Assembly: GCA_022606425.2 (NCBI GenBank)
Contig: JAHDVF020001468.1
Location: 1,736,001 to 1,800,000 of the forward strand
Direction of reading: 5' to 3'
Length of the DNA stretch: 64,000 bases
DNA from: Lepidostoma basale
Taxonomy: Eukaryota; Arthropoda; Insecta; Trichoptera; Lepidostomatidae
The translations under genes and the position numbers were made by a program. The notes under the pieces were generated by a model. That model did no database searches and was not told the origin of the DNA. It saw only the letters and a list, made by a program, of their open reading frames with translations. The stretch's first letter is position 1. Each line of letters opens with the position of its first letter. Positions 55,806 to 64,000 of this stretch are shown here, one piece after another.

Positions 55806-56322
55806 TAGGGTGTTTTTTTTAGAGGTTTGGTTTTTAAACTGGCAACATTGTTTCTACAGATTGTCAATTTGACAGTTGATTTGTAGTCAGTACGTTTTGC
55901 CATTTTACCATGAACAGACTGACATCAGAACACCGCTCGCACATTGTGCAAATTTATTTTGAAAATCGTGGTTTGGTTCGCCAAACTTATCATGCACTAC
56001 GTCCATTTTACGGTCGACATAATCGTCCATCCGAGAAAGTTATTTGGAAGACCATGGATCATTTTCGCACCACGTACACTCTAGTGGATAATACCCATCC
56101 ACAAAGACGACAATTATCGAAAATTGGATTTCACGATTGCGCTTCATTCGAGTTAGCCGTGGCGCTCATATGCCTGAAATCATATTTAAACAATAATGGT
56201 AAAAAATTATCTAATAAATAAAGCCAATATCATAGACATTAACATTATTTTAATGTGTTTTTTTTTCATTATGAATTATTGAATGAATGAATTATTGTAT
56301 TCCTCTAAAAAAAAACACCCTA
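55806..56322 (+). mobile_element. mariner-like element with internal deletion
   Basis: Ends TAGGGTGTTTTTTTTAGAGG (55806) and its near-complement (to 56322), TA flanks on both sides. The plus frame from 55910 encodes a transposase N-terminal domain (MNRLTSEHRSHIVQIYFENR, ALRPFYGRHNRPSEKVIWK) fused after a deletion to the last residues. 517 bp; the catalytic core is gone. Confidence 0.85.
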
Positions 56323-56490
56323 TATATTCAGAAGACAAATACTCTTGACTTTGGAAAATATCTTGTCTTCCTAATGTCTAACCATCTCTCGTGCGTTCCT
56401 GGTATTATGTTGTATGTGTATAATATTTTACCTGTACTCAATAGATATCTCAAACATTTATGCTTTTTTAATGTCACTAGTTGGATCACT
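56323..56490 (+). mobile_element. LINE family E 3' end, right part
   Basis: TATTCAGAAGACAAATACTC ... GTGCGTTCCTGGTATTATGT ... CCTGTACTCAATAGATATCT continues the copy broken at 55805. Confidence 0.65.
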
Positions 56491-56499
56491 ATCAAAATT

Positions 56500-58145
56500 T
56501 TCCAGAATTGGATTACGGAATATTTTTACCTGACATAGGGTACAAAATGAGAACCAAAAACTTTACCTTTGATTGATAATACTATAAGCCATAGGTTAAC
56601 CCTTAAAAGACCACCTTCTCCCCCTTTACAAGAAAAAAATTTCCAACTCCCTTTCCGAATTTTAAAATTTGTTCTTACTTTGTATTGAAACAGGTAACCT
56701 GATTCAGGTGTCAGGTAAGCTGATAGATTAAGCAGGGTCTTACTGTATAATACAAGCAAACATTTATTTTAATTATTCCTTTTTGTTTTAAATATCATCA
56801 TTTTAAAAACTGTATTTCAGATCTCATTTTTGAGGCTATTTTGATATCAATCGGCCTATAGTAATATTTCTTTTTTAATAATATAGACCATAGAGAGCCA
56901 TAGACACAATGAATTTATATCATACATACTCTTACACGTATTTGTGTGATGTTTTGTATGTTTATATTACGTGTAAGGTTTATGTATGAGTCTTCATTGC
57001 CACGTCTAATATTTCTTTGGTCTATCTTCTATTTTAATATAACAAGCATGAATTATTTAATATAAAAGTGTTTATTTGATTTGTATGTATATCATCGTCG
57101 CTGTAGCATGTAAAGTATTGTTTACATCTGACATTCTACAAAACAAAAACAAAAAATGATAAATATATACTGTTCCCTTTGCATTGTCAAATTTGAAACA
57201 TAATTGTACGTTAATTGTTTAACTTTTCCTTCTCTTTGTTGTGTAGCTAGCATATATTGCTTCTATCTTATACTTTCTATTATAATCTATACATTGATTT
57301 GTTTCATAAAAATGAATTGTTATCGAATTCAACAGTGGTAAATGTTAATGTTTAAAGGTAATTTAAAATTACTCATTGTGAAGATTCCTTCACTTTATTT
57401 GTGGAAAACTTTATCATATCACATTCCAGTATTGTAGAATGTTTCCTTTGAGCTACAGATTCCCATAGACGATGTTGTATGTTTTATTATAATATTTATA
57501 TATACTGCAATGTTTTCTGCTGCATTATATCTAAACTTATTTTGTGTTGTGATTATTTTAGTTTTGACGTGTTTGTATCATTGTGCTATTGAATGTTCAC
57601 AAATAGTAATTATTTATGTATTAAATTTAAAAACAAAATCATTTTGTTAATTTTTACAATCATGTTATCTATATCAACCAATCACATTTTATAATTCCTC
57701 TAGAACATGATATTTTAAGCTATATATAAATGTTACAAAGTGTAAATTTCGATATTGTATACATCAACTAGATACTGTATCCATTTACTGTAAGTTTTGC
57801 TTACAGTATATACAAAATGATTTATAAAACTAGTTGTTGTATGAAATCACAGTTTGGTGTCTGTCAAAGTATTCACAATATCCATCTAATGTACCGTACA
57901 CTGGTGTTGCCATATTTTTTTTACAAATCTAACCTATCCTAACCTAGAGGTTGGTCCATTACTTCAACTTCGATTCCACCTAAAATACTGCGACTTCACA
58001 ACTCCAACTCCACAGCCTACATTGATCAATAAAATTCACCCACTCGTATCATTAGAATTGATGTGTGGTGTGGTCTTATTAGGTTAGTTGTCAAACGCGC
58101 TCATCTGACATTTCGTTCACGATGGGACTAGTTCGCGTCAGCGAG
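56500..58145. other. AT-rich stretch downstream of PAL
   Basis: No supported gene. The PAL 3' UTR may lie between 55240 and 55595; a signal cannot be chosen safely. Confidence 0.45.
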
Positions 58146-58149
58146 TTCA

Positions 58150-58320
58150 CACGAAATAGAGGATTCCCACCACTTACCCGAAGTTGTTACAGGCGTTACG
58201 GCGCCTTTCCTCAACTCCGCTCTTTCAATCTCTAGGCCCGTCCATCGTCGTAAAAATATGTATTGAGAAATCATGAGGGATCCAGGACACATTTAATCTA
58301 CCTTTTTTTATTCTCCATGT
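58150..58320. repeat. dispersed SINE-like repeat (CCCTAGGCCCG family)
   Basis: CCACTTACCCGAAGTTGTTA, CAATCTCTAGGCCCGTCCAT and GACACATTTAATCTACC match 15396-15610. Confidence 0.55.
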
Positions 58321-58324
58321 CCCG

Positions 58325-59300
58325 CCATACATGTTAATAAATATAAAACATTCATATAAAATAATGTAAAAAGGAAAAAGGGTCACAAAACCCACACTTT
58401 ACAGCTGGAAATCTATGGAAGTCAATCATTGAAATTTAACACTTTGTGACATTTATTTTTTATCCTATTGGATACAAGCAAATATAAAATTTATTTAGCA
58501 AATGAACAAAGATGAATTCATCTGTTGACCAGTATTACTTGAGATTGCAAATGAAGCTTTTATATTTTATGATTAACCCTCATAGTCTCTTAGAGCTTTT
58601 TAATTTTCAATATAGTATAAATATATATAATTATAGCATTTTTTGTATTTAATCTATAATATTTTAAACTTTTTTTATTATAGTAATACAAGTTTGGACT
58701 GAACAGGAATATGTATGTTTAAACATGTTTCATTTCAAATATTGAAATAAGCCGAATTCATGATGACCACTTACACTTAAAGGAATAATTTTGTAGTTTT
58801 TATTTTTATGTACTGTTTGTCTTAACACATTGTGTACGGGAAATGTAAAAAAGACATATTTTAACAAATGTTGCTAGAATCTATAACTAGCATTATTTGT
58901 ACTGTGAAATATGGCATCTGACTGGCACAAGTCACACCGGTTACATACTTACTAATCTTCTTTGACGATTTATCAAAGTTATTTTAAAAAAAGCTTAAAA
59001 CATTTTAATCAAAATATGACATCTATTCTTAAACTTTTTTTTTGTGACAGCACTCTTATTCTGTATGTGACACTATTTTGGTTAATTTATGTGTTTTCTT
59101 TTTTGTTTTCTTTTGTAACCTGTTATTGCTGCATTTTAATTTTAATTTATTTAAAAATATACATTATTCAGTGTCTTTACTACGATAATATCATTTTCCG
59201 GAAGATGAAAACCCTTTGAAAAACATACCAAGAACAATAAACTAAAAAGTGGAAAAACAGTGTTTTAATTAATAAAAAAATCATCATTATTCCAGTGTTT
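58325..59300. other. AT-rich stretch, nothing recognised
   Basis: No exon-like frame; 58962-59219 is a hydrophobic AT-driven frame without support. Confidence 0.45.
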
Positions 59301-59302
59301 AC

Positions 59303-59470
59303 GGAATCTTGGGTGTATCTTGGTATTCACGTTTCGGAGATCCTTGCAGTCTCCATTTTCAGAGTAGTAATAAATCATACTATCCTGAAGGTGGTGACTG
59401 CAACGATCTTCGAAGCGTCTGTTGAAGTGGATATCAAGATGCATGGATATAATCAAGATCCCAATAAAAC
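59303..59470. repeat. decayed foldback related to 19058-19285
   Basis: AATCTTGGGTGTATCTTGGTATT...GTTTCGGAGATCCTTGCAGTCTCC and the inverted GTGACTGCAACGATCTTCGAAGCGTC. The core (CTGAAGG, GAAG) has lost key bases. Confidence 0.55.
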
Positions 59471-60129
59471 ATGTTGATGTCAACCGTGATAATCTACGCA
59501 CCCATATCATTTAGCATTAAAAAAATATTGTCACGTACAAATAAAGGTTTCTTTTGTAATGAACACAAAATTTCACATATTCATTCTTCAGTTCCCTAGC
59601 AGTACAAAGCACATCCGCATACAATGTGTAGGTATCTTGAATATCTGTTTTTTTTTTCATTAAAAAAATATAAAAAAAGTAATTACCTACAGTATTAAAT
59701 TTTTTTCCAAATGTGCATTTGCCTTTTCTTGTGTAGAACTACGATATATAAATCTTATAATAAAATAAACATGAAGTTTACATAAAAATTGAAGGTACTA
59801 TAAGGGTTAACATTTTACACGTTTGTGTTTGCACCTTTTGTGTTGTCACAAATATTTATAATAATTATTTATTTGTGTGATCACTGTTTTTTGTTGTAAG
59901 CGATATTTGTTGCAAATTATTATTATTATTTTCAATCTTTTGAAGTAAATCAAAATCAAGGACTTGATTTTAACTTTAACATTCCAAACGTTTTGTTTTC
60001 ATTCCGCTGTATTTGATGATGACCTCACTTATGAAACGTAATGTACATAGCTTGTGACAAGTATTGATTGAATACGAGAATTACAACGATAGAATTTAAT
60101 AAATAATACGAATGAAAATGTATTTTTTC

Positions 60130-60245
60130 TAGAAATTTTATTATAGTTTATGGGAATTACATGTTTACCTTTCCAAGGCATTACAAATGGAGAAACATAT
60201 CATTCCCATAAACTACGATAAATCTTCTTGAAAAGAGACATTTTG
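60130..60245. repeat. foldback remnant
   Basis: TTTATTATAGTTTATGGGAAT mirrors ATTCCCATAAACTACGATAAA. A related palindrome lies at about 61085-61190 (TTTTATTATATTTTATAGGAG and complement). Confidence 0.5.
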
Positions 60246-60562
60246 ATTTGGATTAATTATTTAATATGGAGTTTTACAGCATTGTTCAAAAGACAATAAA
60301 TAACAAAATTTTAATTTACAATTTTTTCCAACATTAATTAAAATTCAAGCTTTGATTATTTGATCCATAGAGAACTGTATAGTAATATTCTATTTATTTA
60401 TTTATTTATTATATATCTTTAATTGTTTTTTTAAATATGTTTAGTTTGACAATAGTACAGATTCAATTATTTTATGTTTAATCTAAAATTGATGAAAACC
60501 TTTGCTCTAATCGTTTTATTATATAAATATAATAATAATACACTTGTAATAATTGTATTTAA

Positions 60563-60865
60563 CCACCCTACGTATTTGAACGTACGTGATACGTTCACTG
60601 TGACTGTACCATTCTGCGCTAGCCCGTATCACGTACGCGCTTGAGAAAAAGTAATGTACCTAAAATGTACAAACTGTTAGGGATACGCGCGTGTGCCAAC
60701 AACACTCGAGTACAAGTCTTCATAAATATGATAGTTTTACAAGGGGCAGGCGAAGTGTGCGGCTGAGTATTTGACGTTTCGTAATTTAAAAAAAATTTAA
60801 ATTTCATTAATAAAAAAACATTTTTTTTTGCACGTTTCTCGTAAAATAACCCAAAGGTAGGGCGG
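60563..60865. mobile_element. piggyBac-like MITE
   Basis: CCACCCTACGT start and GTAGGGCGG end between perfect TTAA sites (60559-60562 and 60866-60869). Internal GTACGTGATACG repeats. 303 bp, no ORF. Second copy at 49445-49770. Confidence 0.7.
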
Positions 60866-60876
60866 TTAAAGCACTT

Positions 60877-61002
60877 TATTTGTTATTAACATCAACTGGT
60901 TTTGCTCCCACCGGAGCTTCGTCATGGTGGAATATACTGTATATTCTGTTACCCTGACGAAGTTCATGTGGGAGCGAAACCAGTTGGTGTTAATAACAAA
61001 TA
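60877..61002. repeat. complete foldback with hammerhead-like core (GAAACCAGTTGG family)
   Basis: ATTTGTTATTAACATCAACTGGTTTTGCTCCCACC mirrors GGGAGCGAAACCAGTTGGTGTTAATAACAAAT. It directly follows the piggyBac-like MITE. The right-arm core is 60950-60989. Confidence 0.65.
60950..60989 (+). ncRNA. hammerhead-ribozyme-like motif
   Basis: TACC (60950-60953), CTGACGA (60954-60960), one base, a stem II that is GCTCC/GGGAGC in the left arm but partly mutated here, GAAA (60976-60979), AC-CA-GT as a two-pair stem III, T at the cleavage position (60985), then GGTG (60986-60989) pairing with TACC (one G-T). Confidence 0.5.
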
Positions 61003-61194
61003 AATTGGTTTAGGTACAAATATTACAAGTGTATTATTATTATATTTAATAATGTCACACCACAAATTAAGTGCTTCACACAAACGTTTAGTTTTATTAT
61101 ATTTTATAGGAGTGATATATTATATTTTGATTTACTAAGGCATCATCAAATATCTTAGCTCTCATAAAATATAATAAAACATCTAGAAATTAGA

Positions 61195-61812
61195 TATTTT
61201 CATCAATTTAAAATATTTAATATGGAGTTGTACATCATTGTCCAAGATACAATTATTTTGTGTTATTCGCAAAGTATTTGCCTCCAAAAAAAATAGTATT
61301 ACTATTATTTTTATACCTAAACCAGTGATTTTGTCATTTGACTGAAGCATAGTAATATTTTTTTAATGTATTTTATTAATTTTTGTCCTACGTAATACAT
61401 AAGTACTTAATATTTTATTGTCTATATTGTAATAAATGTTTTTATTCAGCTTTTGTAGTTTTTATTTTTATTTCGTCTTCACATTTTTGCATGCAAAGTA
61501 GTTAGATGCACCTTTCTTCTATTATATTATTTTAAACATTTTCAATTCACATGTTCTAGCTTTCGTAATTTGGTAAGTAATGGACTAGCCATGTTTAACT
61601 AGGCTATTTCGACTTGCAAATAAAGGTTCCTAAATCAGCATAGCAAATTTTCGGCAGTGGCAGTAGATTGACAATTTAAAATATTTTCAATACATAATAT
61701 ATTTTTCGATAAACAACTCTTTATCACTTTAGTAACATGCTGTCTTTTTCTATTTTCTCTATTAGGATCATATTCTTCCATGCTTCTCAAAACTTTGTTC
61801 AGTAGTATACAA
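61195..61812. other. AT-rich stretch, nothing recognised
   Basis: No frame or repeat that I can support. Confidence 0.45.
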
Positions 61813-61815
61813 TTA

Positions 61816-62072
61816 CCGTATTGTACGGACTATAAGACTATATTAGATTGCAAAACCAAAACCATTGGTACACTGCAGCTGCCAGTTGAATCCATTGTTG
61901 CCAGATGGAGATAGGTTTCCCGCGGCATCAAATATATGTCCATTTTAAGACTGGTGCGAATTTTAAGTCAAAAACAGCACATTTTTATGTTAATTTCGAG
62001 TATAAGACGCACCTGAATTTTGGGGTAAATTTTTTTAAGAAAAAAGTGTGTCTTATAGTCCATAAAATACGG
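61816..62072. mobile_element. Tc1-mariner-like MITE
   Basis: CCGTATTGTACGGACTATAA (61816) mirrors TTATAGTCCATAAAATACGG (to 62072), TA on both sides. Both arms extend over TATAAGAC/GTCTTATA. 257 bp, no ORF. Confidence 0.75.
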
Positions 62073-62079
62073 TACACGT

Positions 62080-62350
62080 TGTGATGGATCGTCCTGTTCG
62101 CGAGGACCTGGTGTGGAGGATTCCTCACCTACCCTTCCTCCAGTCCTCTCCTGGTCACGGCACCCAATGTGGTGGATCGAGCTGGTCCCCGTTCGTAACC
62201 CAGCCTTCACCCTTCCTGGTCATCATCGCTGTGATGTCCCCTCCTGGTCACGGCGCCGAATGTGATGGAATATCCTGGTCACGGCACCAAATGTGATGGA
62301 TTGCCCTTTCCGCGAGGAACCTAAGCAGAATCCCTCCTAACCTTCCTCCG
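62080..62350. repeat. GC-rich repeat cluster, possible LTR fragments
   Basis: GGTCACGGCACC(A/C)AATGTG(A/G)TGGA occurs three times (about 62154, 62242, 62278), and TGTTCGCGAGGA/TTTCCGCGAGGAA and CTTCCTCCAGTC each twice. It could be overlapping ends of LTR elements: TGTGATGG as LTR start, GGCACC next to it. No gag/pol nearby. Confidence 0.35.
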
Positions 62351-62354
62351 CGAA

Positions 62355-64000
62355 TGGTGGAGCTTCCTCCAGTCATTCCCTCTTCATCCACCTGTATGGA
62401 GCTTACAGGTGTTTTACCTTACGCGAGTTGGCCTTCGTGATCGTCTAGAAATAATACCGTATGACCCCTCGTTATGACCGATGTAATCCAAGCCCTTTTA
62501 TTTGGCGAATACTAATAATTTCATTCTAAAGCTAATCGTTCCTAACCCTTCCGAATATTCTAAGCAATCCTGACAAACCCACGTGTAATCAACTATATGT
62601 CACTCAATATTTCCTATGGACATCTAAACCAAACAACCTAAAATATCTCTAAGTTTACAAAATATAAATTCAAAATATTATCTCTAGAAAATGTGGCAGC
62701 CCTGGAAGAAACATTCACAAACAATTTGGAACAAATACAATGTACAGTAATTTAAATCAGAGCGTAATGTAATAATGATGCAATAAAGAACAGCTTCCTG
62801 AAAGGTACAGGTTATTTAACAATTCAATGTCAAAATATAATATATTAAGTATATAAAGATTTGTGGGAACTGGGATATGATAGTGTTAGTATCGCGTTGA
62901 CCCAGATCTTTCGTCAATCTGGTGATTTTTCTCCACTGCTCCACAGCAGAATCGTCTGGAGACCAGACGTTCTACCTCCCAACCCTTAATCAGTGGACCT
63001 GGGGATTCAAACCCATGAACCTGGCCATCACCCTATCGGGGGTTTTCGAAGATTGGCCCACCCACGACAGAATTCCCGCAGACGCGATAGCAGGGTCTTC
63101 CACCTGCTTATCTATAGGAGTCTGTATATGGCGTGGGCTCTTGAAGTGAGCTTCCCAACTTCCCTAACTGTCTTCATTCATCAGCAGTCAACCATATTTA
63201 TGTAGCATAATTTGCATGGGTCGAAGTTTATATGTTTATTTATATAGAAGATGGCAAATTTTGTTAGAACGCTACATGTCCATAACTAAGATTTCAGTAT
63301 TCGATGAGTTAGTGAATACCTGTTTCGGGCGCGATGCGTTGGCCCGAGTGTTAGTGAACTATATTACGTGCGGTATAGGAAAGGTATCGATATATCAAAT
63401 ATATATATATTTAGGTACATGTATGTAATATATAAACGTAAGCATAGTATAATCATGGAGTAAGCCGAACGCATACATTCCAATATCCTGAAATATAAAT
63501 TCTTAATTCTAGACTTAGCTTTTCCGTCGTAACAACAGCTCAGGAAAACTGATTCTATAGTATTTTTAAATCTGCAAATGCCGCACCCCTCGTACCACTA
63601 TACTTGTATACAAAATAAAATGGAGTTCTTGATAATCAAAACAACAAACACCCACTGAATTTAATACCAAAAGCGACCGCTTCCCGTCAGGTCAAAAGTC
63701 AACTGCCCCGAACTACCTCTCTCCCTGGCCCACGAACCCCTCGGCCAAACTCACCCCTCTCCCCTCTCCCTGCGTCTCCTCTGCTTCCCGCGCCCCTAAA
63801 GCCATCCCTTCTCGGTTAGGTGTTACACCTTCTAGTCATTTGAATTTATTTTCGTACATCTGAATTTACGTATCTCCCTTCTCTACGATGTTTCAATACC
63901 ATCACAACGTTAATCGTAGCCTGACATTAAAATGTTGGCAATTAACAAGAGAGTAATGATGTCACAGAATATTTAAAATGTGAATTACTCAGTCGGTATT
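62355..64000. other. unassigned end of window
   Basis: A moderately GC-rich block at about 62925-63150 (frame 62922-63149) and a C-rich block at 63690-63815 (CCTCTCCC-type) stand out from AT-rich DNA. I recognise no domain, splice pattern or repeat. They may belong to a larger retroelement continuing past the window. Confidence 0.35.

Noticed and set aside
1..64000. A Penelope or other complete reverse transcriptase driving the foldbacks
   Set aside because: All reverse-transcriptase pieces seen are C-terminal LINE tails; no GIY-YIG or RT catalytic block was found by eye.

Overview
The window is eukaryotic nuclear DNA from an insect, most likely a lepidopteran. Genes have many short exons with GT-AG introns, the intergenic sequence is AT-rich, and it is full of short non-LTR retrotransposon 3' ends, tRNA-derived SINEs, MITEs and foldback elements. 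The species assignment is inference.

Four host genes can be built exon by exon. (1) 19552-27868 (+): a four-exon, membrane-anchored member of the short-chain dehydrogenase/reductase (SDR) fold, 257 aa, whose catalytic Ser, Tyr and Lys are all replaced; it looks like a pseudoenzyme. (2) 31230-31652 (-): the Golgi transport protein GOT1, 140 aa, with one coding exon. (3) 33466-41189 (+): a six-exon ZCCHC7/Air2-type zinc-knuckle protein, 1338 aa, the RNA-binding subunit of the nuclear TRAMP exosome-adaptor complex, with very long extra N- and C-terminal regions. (4) 45947-55239 (+): an eight-exon peptidyl-alpha-hydroxyglycine alpha-amidating lyase (PAL), 514 aa, with signal peptide, complete catalytic set and C-terminal membrane anchor; it does the last step of neuropeptide amidation. 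The genes have unrelated jobs (lipid/retinoid-type fold, ER-Golgi traffic, nuclear RNA decay, secretory peptide processing).

Layout: 1-19 kb holds no host exon I can support, only transposons and AT-rich sequence. 19.5-28 kb is the SDR gene, 31-32 kb GOT1, 33-41 kb ZCCHC7, 46-55 kb PAL, and 55-64 kb is again repeats and AT-rich sequence. The introns, above all those of PAL, are packed with insertions.

The mobile fraction is the most interesting part. At least seven sequence families of foldback or half-foldback repeats carry the same core: CTGANGA, a short stem-loop, GAAA, a tiny (often self-complementary) stem III, then TH followed by bases that pair with those just before CTGANGA. This is the layout of the minimal hammerhead ribozymes described in Penelope-like elements and retrozymes. 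Two elements have TIRs starting CACAGTG or CACACTG flanked by 5-bp GC-only duplications (CGGCG, CGCCG), the signature of the RAG-related Transib superfamily. There are also an IS630-Tc1-mariner element of roughly DD82E type, internally deleted mariners, a hAT-type element with a perfect 8-bp duplication, piggyBac-like, Harbinger-like and pogo-like MITEs, and a SINE-like repeat that shares its 3' tail with an abundant LINE.
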